Assembly (NCBI RefSeq): GCF_003324165.1
Contig: NW_025407839.1
Location: 310,001 to 374,000 of the forward strand
DNA from: Naegleria lovaniensis
Lineage: Eukaryota; Heterolobosea; Eutetramitea; Acrasida; Naegleriidae
Reading direction: 5' to 3'
DNA: 64,000 bases
Shown: positions 32,012-42,950 of the stretch, in pieces
Numbering within the stretch: the stretch's first letter is position 1
How the letters are laid out: every line of letters starts with the position of its first letter
The notes under the pieces: generated by a model
Told to the model about the DNA's origin: nothing
Database searches by the model: none
What the model saw: the letters and a program-made list of their open reading frames with translations, nothing else
Position numbers and translations under genes: made by a program

Positions 32012-33919
32012 TTAATTGGTTAATCTAGCACACACAACGTCCTTAAAGTTAGCTTGTTTTTGGATTAGGTAAAACGCCCTGATACATTCGTACCTAACAG
32101 CTTTAAATCCTTCTTTCGTCACACTTTTGGCTGTATTGAAATCAATCTCAAATGGATCTTCTACTTTAAAAGTCTGTGGAAAGTTTTTTTCTTCTTGCGG
32201 TATCACAGGTTGAGCTGATTGCCTAATACTAATCACCTTGGTCTTAAAGTCAAATTCAAATGCATAATATTTAAAGAACTTGAATAGTAACAATCCAACG
32301 GAATCAGTATTGGGCTGTGAAAACTTTGAGAAAATTTCTTCCTTGGACTCTTCGAATGAGCAATCGTACATGTTTCCGTCCATACCGTCAACTGTTCTTG
32401 AAGTTATATTTGTGAAAATTGATTTGTCTTGTAAATAAGGAAGTACTCCATTGAGTTGAAGAAAGTGAATAATCATTAATGTCAGGGTGTATGAACTAAG
32501 TGTCCCTCCATAGGGATCGTTGATACATCTTTGTTTTATCCAAAGCTTTAAAAAAAATATCAATTGCCTACATCTAATGTCCGTGTCGCAATATACTCCT
32601 ACTAGTTTTGTGTTGTATACAGCCAAAATGTTGTTGACACCCACGTCACAATGCAGTTTCAAAGTTGGTTCTGTGAATTTGACGATAGGTATTCTTGCAG
32701 TAAATATTCCTTGTACATCTGAATAATGGAGTTTAGATTCCAAAAATTGTGCCAATTGAGAAACATAATTTTTCTTGTGATATTGTTCTTCTGATAGCAA
32801 CTTCATGAATCTGTTAGAACTTCCTGTAGCCTCTTTTTTTTGTTCTTCTATGAGCTTCCTTTCTTTTTCGATTTCTTTGAAGTTTTTTCTCATTCTTTCT
32901 GGTGTGAGTGGTAAAATAAAGCAAAAATCAATGTCACTATTACCTCTTAAAGAGAGGCCATTTGCATAGGATCCAAATGTGAAAAGTTTAGCATCTCCCC
33001 ATTTGTTAGTGATGGCTTTTTCAAATGTTTTAAAAAATTCCTCCTTTTTCTCTAATTCCTTTTGAGTTGGAAGAAGTTCTGAGTTATAGAGCTTCAAGAG
33101 AGATTGCGTATACGTAGTATTGAGAAAGTTATCTATCGATTTGAATTTCTCTGGAGGGTTCTTCATTTCAGAAGTTAATGAATCTCTGTGAGGCCCAAAA
33201 TTAAATGTTGGTTTTTTGCTGGTTTGTTTTTTTTTCAGCTTTTTGGTGGGCTCCTTGGCTGAATTAATCTCCTCTTCTGTTTTCATATCATTTGGCTCTT
33301 CAGTGTCTTGTCTCGTTGGTGGTAATAATACTTTGATGGGTGTTTCCATGGTAGGTTGTTGTGTTTCTAACTTGTCTGTTTTGTCTTCTGACTTTGACTC
33401 TCCCAAAAGTAATGATTTCAATGCATTCTCAATATCTTTTGCTGATGTAGCAGATGGTGGTTGCATTAATTGATAACTACCATAGTTATGGTTGGGATAA
33501 AAATTGGAGTATGAATTGCTGCCAAACGGTTCGTGGGTTCCTGCATTTGGGTAACTTGGAATTCCGAAAGTATTTCCATAATATCCGTTGTACGAGAGCC
33601 CAAACGATGATGGCTGTAAAAAACTATTTGCAGCTCCATAATTCATCATTGATTCATTATTTGTCATCATTTGAGTTGGTACATGATGATATTGCTGTTG
33701 TGATTGATTTAGCAGTCCGCCGTTATTAACTCCGCCATTATTTAATGAATTATGAAATTGTTGTATCGGAATTGAGTGATTTGAGCTCATGAACGAGCTA
33801 AAGTCATATCCATACATATGGCCAGAGAAAATAGGCAAATTAGCCGGATGTTGAGGGTTCGGAGGAAGAACGAGCCTATCCTGACCTGTTGGTTGGCGAG
33901 AAGGCTGTTGTTGCGACAT
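32012..33919 (-). CDS. Cid1/GLD2-type terminal nucleotidyltransferase
   Basis: About 635 aa. Residues 1-230 are Asn/Gln/Ser-rich and disordered. The catalytic domain has FTFGSYANGLSLRGNSDIDF (GS plus DxD metal ligands) and the third aspartate in LKLHCDVGVNN. The central domain contains RQLIFFLKLWIKQRCINDPY and SSYTLTLMIIHFLQLNG, and the PAP-associated region has SVGLLLFKFFKYYAFEFDFK. Such enzymes add U or A tails to mRNAs, small RNAs or U6. Uridylyl versus adenylyl specificity is not decided here. ATG at 33919 follows A8; another ATG lies four codons upstream. Confidence 0.82.
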   Translation of the reverse strand: MSQQQPSRQPTGQDRLVLPPNPQHPANLPIFSGHMYGYDFSSFMSSNHSIPIQQFHNSLNNGGVNNGGLLNQSQQQYHHVPTQMMTNNESMMNYGAANSFLQPSSFGLSYNGYYGNTFGIPSYPNAGTHEPFGSNSYSNFYPNHNYGSYQLMQPPSATSAKDIENALKSLLLGESKSEDKTDKLETQQPTMETPIKVLLPPTRQDTEEPNDMKTEEEINSAKEPTKKLKKKQTSKKPTFNFGPHRDSLTSEMKNPPEKFKSIDNFLNTTYTQSLLKLYNSELLPTQKELEKKEEFFKTFEKAITNKWGDAKLFTFGSYANGLSLRGNSDIDFCFILPLTPERMRKNFKEIEKERKLIEEQKKEATGSSNRFMKLLSEEQYHKKNYVSQLAQFLESKLHYSDVQGIFTARIPIVKFTEPTLKLHCDVGVNNILAVYNTKLVGVYCDTDIRCRQLIFFLKLWIKQRCINDPYGGTLSSYTLTLMIIHFLQLNGVLPYLQDKSIFTNITSRTVDGMDGNMYDCSFEESKEEIFSKFSQPNTDSVGLLLFKFFKYYAFEFDFKTKVISIRQSAQPVIPQEEKNFPQTFKVEDPFEIDFNTAKSVTKEGFKAVRYECIRAFYLIQKQANFKDVVCARLTN

Positions 33920-34070
33920 TTTTTTTGCCATAACCTCTGTGAAACAATCAGTAAGACATTTCCTTCGTCCCTTTCATTCATGATCTTTATATTGTTGACC
34001 AAGTCGGCAGTGATATTATCCAAAATCCCAAAGTTATTATTTCAAACACATTTACAACAACAATTAAAAA

Positions 34071-35209
34071 ATGAGCAGCAATCAAGATCAGCCAGAGGCT
34101 CCGAACTCAGCCATCCTCACATCTTCATCATCATCATTGGCTGAATATGAAAATATGCTTCAGGTCGATAAACACATCAAGTACTTTATGGGACACTTGA
34201 ATGTATTACCTCATTTTTATGGATCTCAAGATACCAATAGAATGACCATCTTGTACTTTATTGTGTCGTCTTTGGATGTTCTGGAAAACTTGATCAAGTC
34301 TTGAATGATGAAAAGAAGAAGGAAATTATTGATTGGGTATATTCAATGCAAATAACGCCTGATCAAAACGAGTCCAACTTAGAGAGATGTGGATTTAGAG
34401 GAGGTAATTTTCTCGGACTGCCAATTAATTGTTATCAGTGTTGTCATGAACATCCGTTGACTGAAAATCAGACACGATACGATGTTGGCCATATTGCCAT
34501 GACATACACAGCTTTAGCAATTTTGAGAATACTCGGAGATGATTATTCCCGAGTCAATAAGAAGGCCATTGTAGGCGGCTTGAAATATTTGCAAGATAAG
34601 AATGGATGCTTCAAGGCTACATGTTTTGGAAGCGAAACAGATATTAGATTTACTTTTTGTGCTTGTGCAATTTCTTCTTTTCTTGAGGATTGGGGTGGGG
34701 TTGACACTGAATTAGCTTATCAATACATTTTAAGCAGTCGTGGCTATGATTACTGCTTTTCTCATGGACCTGGACTAGAATCCCATGGAGGAAGCACCTA
34801 TTGTGCTATTGCAGCTTTGGATCTAATGGGAATGCTTAATAGGCTCGATCATCAAGAAGAAATGAAGGAGTGGTTATTGAAGAGACAAATTTCTGGTTTT
34901 CATGGTCGACCACAAAAGGATGTTGACACATGTTACTCATTTTGGGTTGGAGGAACTCTAAAAACTCTTGATTGTCTCCAATATATTGATGAGAGTCAAA
35001 CCACTCTCTTCACCTTGTCATGCCAAACAGATTATGGTGGAATTAGCAAAGTGAAAGACACATATCCAGATGTTTTGCATTCATACATGTCTCTTGCTGG
35101 ACTGAGTTTAATTGGATTCAAAGGGCTCAATCGTGTTTTCCCATCCCTAAATATTACTGAACGAGCAGCTTCCGGTTTGAAATGTTTTGAATCGAGAAAT
35201 AACAACTAA
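34071..35209 (+). CDS. PGGT1B: geranylgeranyltransferase type I beta subunit
   Basis: About 379 aa. Blocks in order: KHIKYFMGHLNVLPHFY, ERCGFRGGNFLG, YDVGHIAMTYTALAILRILG, GLESHGGSTYCAIAALDLMG, GFHGRPQKDVDTCYSFWVGG and the zinc-ligand tail DVLHSYMSLAGLSLIG. The Asp and Cys of DTCYSFW and the final His are the zinc ligands of the family. The enzyme prenylates CaaL-type Rho/Rac proteins with the FNTA alpha subunit. The frame slips once near 34288, where SSLDVLENL continues as DQVLNDEKKKEIIDW in the next frame. A single missing base (CC read as C) fits. The start follows an A6 run. Confidence 0.9.
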
Positions 35210-35413
35210 TTTATTCCTTGAACGTATGACTTTATAGCAGGCTTCACCCTTACCAATGTCACAAGCTTGTAATCTTTGAGCTCCAACTCGATTAAACGTT
35301 TGAGACCTTGATACATGAAGGATTTGAACTAAACCCATCTCTCTCGTGCGCCTCGCACTCTCTCACTACTCGTTACGGCCGTTAAAGACCATCGTCATGC
35401 GCGATTGCAAAAA

Positions 35414-37462
35414 ATGAATCATGGAATGACACCCGCCACTCCAGCTACAGCTACTTCGGGAATGACCGAACCGTCCTCTCCACCGTTAATAGCCTCACCA
35501 CTCGCTCACTCAACGAAATTACCTTTCATTCGGAAAGAGAGTACAAGTAATATGATCATGTCAAGTTCTAGGACAAATTCCGGGGGAGGAACGCCTCAAG
35601 TTCGAAGTCTCTCACGAATTCGGAGTGGGATTCTGCTGCTAGGGAGCTCTATGAATTTACATGGATCGTTATCTGATGATGACGAGGATGAAAACAATTC
35701 AGATAGATCGACTTCAGCTCATACTTTTCATTTGACGGAAGTGGCATCAGCGTTAGTGATGAAAAAAAAGATGAGAAAAACTAAAAAGATAGTGGGATGG
35801 ACAGTTAAGGAAGTTGAAATTGGCATGGACAGCAAGTTACCGTTTGAGCTTAAATTCAATGCTTTGATCAATAATTTAAACAAGAATATTCACTTTCCTG
35901 ATTCAGAGGCCAAAGCGATGTTCGAAAAACATTTCGATCCCAACAATGAGCTCAACCGTAGGATCATTGAAAATTCGTTCTGGTTTGTTTTTTCTGTCTT
36001 CTTTCAGGATCACTCAGAGGTCTGCGAGAGGTTTATAAGCGTCCTTGCAAAAGATGTTGCAAGATTTTCGTTAACTCTTGGACGCCAAAACCGAGATGTT
36101 TTCTTTGAGGTTTATCATTTAGCTGTATCATACTGTATTTTAAAAGCATTTCGAAAACATTTTTCAGGAAGCAAGAAAGAGTTTACAACAAACTTCAAAA
36201 CTAGAGTTTATGAGCTGATTTGTGAAGTGTTCTTAGGAATTCGGTACAAAAGAGATTTTTTACATATTCAGAGAATGAAATATTTTCCTAAAAAGAGTGA
36301 AGATACGTTTCTAGAGAAGCTTATCAGAAAACAACAGACAAAAAAGAACAAAATGGATTCCTCTTCAGGATCCAAAGCAAAAAAGAAAGAAGATTTTACA
36401 AGCATGTCGAGAGCGACTTCTCTACGACCAGACTCTCCTCCAGAAGGCGATTTCTATTCATCTTCTGAAGAAGAAGATGAAATTCCAGATGAAATGGAGG
36501 AAATTGAAAATGCATCCACTCGTCAAGAATCGGTGTCAGACCCAATACAAAAGTTAGGGCTCGATGAAAATTACCACTGCCTCCCCAAAGAAGTTCTTGA
36601 ACAAGAAAATGAGGAAATTGAAAATATGAAAAAAAAGATGAAAATGTCAAACAAAGCGACAATTAATCCAGAGACTGGAAAAAAACAAAAACAATTAAGT
36701 CCACGCATGAGGAATCTAGATTACGTTAAGCATCTATCGCATTCAGATATTATGAAAGAAAAATATTGGGGTACTTTTTCCATGTCACCTTTAATGATGA
36801 GGGCTTTAGGAAAGCCTCCACCAGAGTTTTCGTTGAATTATACCTCCCCAGAAATGGGAAAGAACAAGGTTAGGCTAATTAACAAGGATGGATTTTCAAA
36901 ACCTGTATTTTTCGGCTCTCTCTCTGACCCTCAAAAGCTTTTGAACAATGTCAAGAAGTTTCAGAAAGTGTGGCATCCAGATAGTTTGGAAGAAGTGGGC
37001 AAAGTCAAAGAGAGACTTAAAACAAATAAGGAGCTCAAAGAAAGAAACACGAAGGAGGCCCAGAGAGATATTAGATGGATTAAAGGCAGTACAAAGGAAG
37101 AGTTAAAACAAATTGAAAAAGAAAAGTCAGATGTCCTCAAAAACAAGGAAACCATTTCCACGGTATGCTCTCAAATACTTAAGAAGCGTTCCGAAGGTAC
37201 CACGTCAAGAGTAGAGAAGAGATACCAAGGGGTTGAGTCCCACAACTTTAAGGGAACAGCATTTGCTTCTGTCATCTATGAAAATTACACAGATCTTAAT
37301 AAGAAATTAACAAGACTTGATAAGTTGTTATCAGCGACAGGGGACAGGTGCTTTATTACAAAGGAACAACATCTCAAAGAAGAGGCAGAACTTCATTATG
37401 ACTTGGATACAAAAGATCCACCCAAGGCTCACAATGTCTCTCTGTTTGATTATCTACAATGA
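35414..37462 (+). CDS. FAM227-like protein
   Basis: About 682 aa, single exon, start after A6. The region 160-290 has NSFWFVFSVFFQDHSEVCER, DVARFSLTLGR and KDFL-type segments resembling the FAM227 domain (FWY.F ... ERIA ... Y). Flanks are Ser-rich and then Lys/Glu-rich, ending in coiled coil (KVKERLKTNKELKERNTKEA). FAM227 proteins are associated with cilia and axonemes in animals, which would fit the flagellate stage of Naegleria. The resemblance is by pattern only and the family call is tentative. Confidence 0.45.
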   Translation: MNHGMTPATPATATSGMTEPSSPPLIASPLAHSTKLPFIRKESTSNMIMSSSRTNSGGGTPQVRSLSRIRSGILLLGSSMNLHGSLSDDDEDENNSDRSTSAHTFHLTEVASALVMKKKMRKTKKIVGWTVKEVEIGMDSKLPFELKFNALINNLNKNIHFPDSEAKAMFEKHFDPNNELNRRIIENSFWFVFSVFFQDHSEVCERFISVLAKDVARFSLTLGRQNRDVFFEVYHLAVSYCILKAFRKHFSGSKKEFTTNFKTRVYELICEVFLGIRYKRDFLHIQRMKYFPKKSEDTFLEKLIRKQQTKKNKMDSSSGSKAKKKEDFTSMSRATSLRPDSPPEGDFYSSSEEEDEIPDEMEEIENASTRQESVSDPIQKLGLDENYHCLPKEVLEQENEEIENMKKKMKMSNKATINPETGKKQKQLSPRMRNLDYVKHLSHSDIMKEKYWGTFSMSPLMMRALGKPPPEFSLNYTSPEMGKNKVRLINKDGFSKPVFFGSLSDPQKLLNNVKKFQKVWHPDSLEEVGKVKERLKTNKELKERNTKEAQRDIRWIKGSTKEELKQIEKEKSDVLKNKETISTVCSQILKKRSEGTTSRVEKRYQGVESHNFKGTAFASVIYENYTDLNKKLTRLDKLLSATGDRCFITKEQHLKEEAELHYDLDTKDPPKAHNVSLFDYLQ

Positions 37463-37504
37463 TAGAGCGTTAGTAAAGGAATCGTACAACAGTGACTTTC
37501 ATTC

Positions 37505-39964
37505 TTATTGCTTGGCTAGCATCTTTGTCATAGCAGTAACGAGTCTTACCACAGCAGGCATCTCTACTGATCTGGAAGTCTCTTTCCAATACCTAGCTAC
37601 ATCTGCGAGCGAAGAGTTAGTTTTCATTTTGAACTTTTTAAGATTGGTAAAGAGTGTCAAGCTCTTTTTCATCTTTCCTTCAAGAAAGTGGTTTGTCTGT
37701 TCATTGAACTGCTCATAATTATTTTCTAAATTCAGTAAGAGGTGTTGTAGAACTCATCAATCATTTTGCATAACCTAACGTATGAATGCTTTAGCTTCCT
37801 GTAGAGAGGTAGAAAAATTCTATTCAATTCCTCTACTGCTAGCTCATCTCTGTTATCCACTGCTGATAAAGTACTCTGCAAAAGAACTGACACCAAGAGA
37901 TCAAGATTATATTTTGAGGTCACCAAATCATTTGGTGGATTGTTAACAATATCTTGGTCAATCAGGGATGTGATATAATTGGTATTCGTTAATCTTAAAA
38001 ATGGTATGTGAAATCTAAGCGATGAGCGTATTTGGAAACTATGTTCGTTATTCTCAAAATCTATACACTCAACTCCTTCATACTCTGATGGTGGATAAAT
38101 GTTGAAATCATTCACTATATTCATTAAAGCTTCTATGGTTGAGATGTTGAGAGTGTTGACTTGATCTTTCCAGTGATACTTATTACCAAACTCTTTCCAA
38201 TCTTTGAGTTCTTTAAATGTATCTAGACTTCTACATCCTTTGAAAATAATTCTTTTGGATTTCTCTTTAAAAACAAAGAAGAAATTAATGGATGTATCCT
38301 CCATGCTAGGATAGTGCATTCCAAGCTCATCCCATAATTGTTTGACACGATGTTCAGTGCTATGACTGGATATTTCATATTCTTTTTTCATTATCCACAA
38401 ATACCACTTTGAGTATTCATCGCTGCATGATATTCTCCACTCTCCATTGTAATAAAAGAGCTGACATTGAATTCCACTTGGATTTTCCAAAATTGTATAT
38501 CTAGATAAATCAATAGAATTAGAATAATTTTCTCCATATCGAGCGTCTAAATCTTGAAAATTTTCAAAATAAAATCTTGGCACACAAACGGGTCTATATG
38601 TGACTAGTGTGTCATCATTATCTGATGAAGGAACGACCTCAACAATTAGGCCATTACATTCCAAAAATAGATCCATTTCTCTAAAACTCACAGCATTTTC
38701 GTTGCTCTGGTAAGTGGCGTCCAAATCAAATTTAAACAATTTTGAAATGTTTGGATTGTTCACTTCATTGCTAGACTGAAGAATTGGTGAGACTGAAATC
38801 GCAAAGAGGCGAGAGAGTGTGAATGGACCAAAAAGATATTGCACGTCTTCAACATTTGAGCCAATCGTAAAGGTGGAACTCCTTACAAACTTTTTACAGA
38901 ATGTGTTTAAAAAGTCTAAAACAATCAATGGATGTTGTCTCTTCATAGTCAAACCATTTTTTCTTGCCTCTCTCATCAATGCCTTTACATCTGCCTTGTA
39001 TTCAACCATCCAGCGATCATACAAGTGCTTGGTGCATGACTCAAATTGTTGCCAGGTTGTGAAATGATCAGTTCCAAACACCAGTTCGTCATACAATGTA
39101 TTTGTTTCCAAATAATCATAAATGCATCCACCAAAAACAATTTGATAGCCATATTTACAGAATCTGTTGCAACATAACCCACTATTACAGCGTGAATGAT
39201 GAGATGACTCACCTTATGCCATGGGCTAAATTTTTCTTGACTTTCTTCAAGTAATCTTTTTGTGCTCGCTCAGTTGTGTGTACACCATTTTGTAAAGCCA
39301 TCCAAAATCGATTGGCCTTGTTATAGCTAAAGTTCAGTTCGTGTAGCATTGCGTTTCTGCTTCTTGGTAATCTTAAAAACCACTTATTCCAATTTTCTCT
39401 CCATATTTTCATCTTTTCATCTTCATATAATACAAATCTTTCATTAGGTTGTTGAACTGAAAGTAAAATCACTGGAATTTCTGCAAATGCCAATTCTAAA
39501 TACACAAATGTGTTCATCATCATAATTTCCAGATCGTAGTCAAGCTCTTGTCCATTTTCATGGTTTACTTTAATGGTTGTATGTAGCATGTATTGCGAAT
39601 TTCTAGAAAATCCTCCCTCGCTAGAGTTTTCCGTCTTTAAATCATCAGCCAAAAAGACAAAATCAAAATCTGAGTCATTAACATTGGTTTTAAATGTTCT
39701 TGATCCATACAAATAAATTCCTCGAACAGTAGAATAATAAACTCTCTCAAGTTTTGATTCATCCTGATTGATATCATGAATAGTTTTTTGGACATGTTGC
39801 ATTACTTGATCCTTGGTGAACGGAAATACATCATCATTTTCATCCTGATATTTCCAAAATGTACTTGGCTTGGATGAACTATCTTCGTATTTCAAGTTCA
39901 TTTTCATCGGAGCCACAACAACATCATGAGAACGTGTGTCGTGAGAATGTTTCGATTTGAACAT
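37505..39964 (-). CDS. nucleotidyltransferase-fold protein with 31-nt intron
   Basis: About 809 aa. The N-terminal domain carries GIYLYGSRTFKTNVNDSDFD, a GS ... DSD x D polymerase-beta-type metal site, and LDYDLEIMMM as probable third acid. The intron 39182-39212 is only 31 nt (GTGAGT ... TAATAG), splicing AHGI to SGLCCNRFCKYGYQ. Near 37737 the frame slips by one base: DEFYN continues as LLLNLENNYEQFNEQTNHF in the next frame and ends at 37505 rather than at the 37732 stop. The large C-terminal part (about 550 aa) is unrecognised. A nucleotide-transfer function is inferred from the site only. Start follows A7. Confidence 0.6.
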
Positions 39965-40072
39965 TTTTTTACACTTGGAAATTGCACATCATTTTCATTC
40001 TTCGAACAAACTTCACAGCGTTGTTGTTTACTGAATAATTGAAATTCAAAACACGATGAAGTATCAATTCTT

Positions 40073-42665
40073 TCAATAGAATTTGGCATTAAATTCTTCG
40101 ATGGTCTCAAAGTCCTTTCCAATTTGCAATTGTGTTGGATAGCCATTTCCTTCCATTAACTTCAACTGTCCTTCAGCATTCTCAATTTCGTAAAGACCAT
40201 AACTTCCATTCTCATAGTCCAAAGTAGCACCATCATCGAGATAGAGATAATTAGTAAGACAAGAAACTTTTGATCCAAATGATTTAAAGATCATCTTTTC
40301 TAAATGCAAGTCATAGACAGCTGTAGTTGACTTTTCTCTCATTGGAATTATTGAGCCACCACGTGCAAATAGTGGTAAATGATCAATTGGAGCTTGAACA
40401 GTGATGACTTGTCCTCCTTCATAGGATTGTTCTGGATTAAAGAAGTCATACCATTTGCCTTCTTCAAGCTTTGGCAAATAAACTTTTCTTGATGTTTGTT
40501 TTTCTTTAAGAATTGGAGCAACCATGAGACATGAACCAAGCATTCCTTGAGTATCCAAATGCTCTGCATTATAAACCTCCTCGTCATTAGGGAAATCATA
40601 AAAGAGTGGTCTAATCATTGGGATGGATCTCTTACTTGTTAAAGCAGCCAATGTGTACAGATATGGCATTAATTGATATCTCAAACGAATAAATTTCTTT
40701 GAAATTGCTTCGACCTCTTCTCCGAATGACCATGGTTCTTGTTGTATTGTGAATTTGTCAGTATGAGTTCTGCAATATGGGTAAAACACTGATCCAAATG
40801 CAATCCAACGAGCATAAAGCTCAGGAGCACAATTCCATCTAAAACCACCAATGTCAGCGCCAACCATCAATTGACCACAAATGCTTTGACCCATCAATAA
40901 TCTCAAGGAGATTGCTAAATGTTCCCATGTGGACTGATTGTCACCACTCCATGTACCGGCGACTCTTTGAATTCCAGCAAAACAAGCACGAGCGAAAAGG
41001 AAGGAACGTTTGTTGAGCGGTCTTTGGAATTTTTCAATACCCTCTCTACTAGCGACAGCCATGGCACTACCATAAATATTATGCACGTCCTTGTGGAATT
41101 GAGGGCTTGGATAGGGTTCATCCATGACATGAATGAGATCATCATCCATAGTTCCTGCTTCGATAGGTGTCACCTTAACATCTGGACTGTTCATGTCGTT
41201 CCAAAAACCATCAACTCCGTCTTCAATGAGGCCTTTATACCAATCACCCCACCATTTTCTTACTGGTGAAGAAGTGAAGCAAGGCATGTGAGTGGCTCCA
41301 GGCCATACAACGCCTTCGTAGAGCTTTCCATTTGGATGCGCAAGGAAGTGATTGCCATTAACACCTGTTGTGTAGACATCATAATTCGGATCGATTTTAA
41401 CACCTGGATCAAGTATGACAACAACTTTAAATTTTCTATCATGAAGCCACTTCAACAATTCTCTGGGGTTTGGAAAATCTGTCTTACTCCAAGTAAAGTC
41501 TCTATATCCTTCCATATAATCAATATCAAGATAAATAACGTCACATGGAATGTCACGATCACGAAACTCTTGGGCAATTTGTTTGACTTGAGTATCAGGA
41601 TAATAGGACCATCTACATTGATGATATCCCAAAACCCATAGAGGTACCATTGGGTTGGTACCAGTCAACATTTCATAACATTTAGAAATTTCAAAAGCGT
41701 TTTTAGCGCTATTTGCCATGAAATAAATATTGCAAGGTAAACTTTCCATGTTGGCAGAAAATTTGTCATTTGATGTAAGATCCCATTGTTGTAATCCATA
41801 ATTGTCAATATATATACCATTAAATCTTCTTTCAGTCTTTCCAGGAGCGATCTCAAATTTCGAAGAAATAATTCCAAAAGGTATGCTTTGATATAGAGGA
41901 TCGGAATCACTGACATAACCAAATGAATCAAAATTCCAGAACAAATACTTTCTTCCGTTCTTTTTGACGCTATTTGATTTTTCTCCAAGACCAAACCATT
42001 CATTTGCAAGGCATTTAACTTCGTCACAATAGCCAAATGATACATTAGTTGGTTGTTGATTATTTGGCCTTGTTGCAAACCCAATACCTCTAAATGATGG
42101 TACAAATGTGTTGTCACTAAATTTCGATAGAATGTCGATAGAAAAATCTTTTTTGAAAATTTTAACTTTTGTCGCGTCAGAAGTGACCGGTCTGAAAGAA
42201 ACAAAATTTTCATTTTCTTCGTCAAGCATTACAGCAACATGGTTCACTTTTCCATCAATATTTACAATCAAAGATGGACTGTGTATTGATATCATGTAAA
42301 TTAAAATCATGGACGATTATACAACACTTACAACTCGACTGTTTCTGGAGGAATGAACGACACCTTCCAGATATTCCCGTCGATACATTGAAGAACTACA
42401 CGGAAGTTATTCTCTAAACTAAAATTGTGATGATTTCAATATAAAAACATTCATAACCGAAAACCTACTTGATAATAATTTTGTTTTCCTTGTCGTCAAC
42501 GGAATGAGAAGTAACACTTGTTTTCAAGGCTACATATGGAGGCAAATTCTTATTCATCTTTTCATACTTGTGCACAACACGATCCGATTGTCGTGTCATG
42601 ACCAAATCATAGAAGGCATTACCAAAGGTGTAAGCCTTGTTCATAAACCAAGAACCGAAACCCAT
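40073..42665 (-). CDS. GH31 alpha-glucosidase
   Basis: About 829 aa in exons 42469-42665, 42332-42418 and 40073-42278; introns are 50 and 53 nt. The catalytic barrel has PLWVLGYHQCRWSYYPD, VIYLDIDYMEG, the nucleophile in DGFWNDMNSPDV and the acid/base in GTWSGDNQSTWEHL, with HTDKF and RYQLMPYLYTLA after it. The nucleophile motif has Ser where most relatives have Glu (WNDMNE). There is no clear signal peptide (MGFGSWFMNKAYTFGN), so a cytosolic or unusual location is possible. Likely hydrolyses terminal alpha-glucosyl residues from stored or ingested glucans. Start chosen after A7. Confidence 0.88.
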
Positions 42666-42950
42666 TTTTTTGATGGAAGGATGAGGTCGTGATGGATAAC
42701 TGCTGCACGTTGGAACCAAATGTGGACTTTCAAACAGAGGTTGATCCAAAGTATTGTTTGCGATTGTAAACCAACCTTCTTTCGAATGCTGTAGAGAAAC
42801 TAAAATTGTAAAGGTTTAAACAAGCACGTGTTCTCACCTTCTTTTGTTTATTGTTTATTAAAAGCAGATATCAAATCTATATTTCAATCCATTCTAGATA
42901 TGTTTGGCAGAAACCAAATACTGGTTGAAGAACGGTACCATCTTGCACAA

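Noticed and set aside
37317-37718. 133-aa plus-strand ORF after the FAM227-like gene
   Set aside because: It overlaps that gene out of frame and is antisense to the conserved-looking tail of the nucleotidyltransferase-fold gene.
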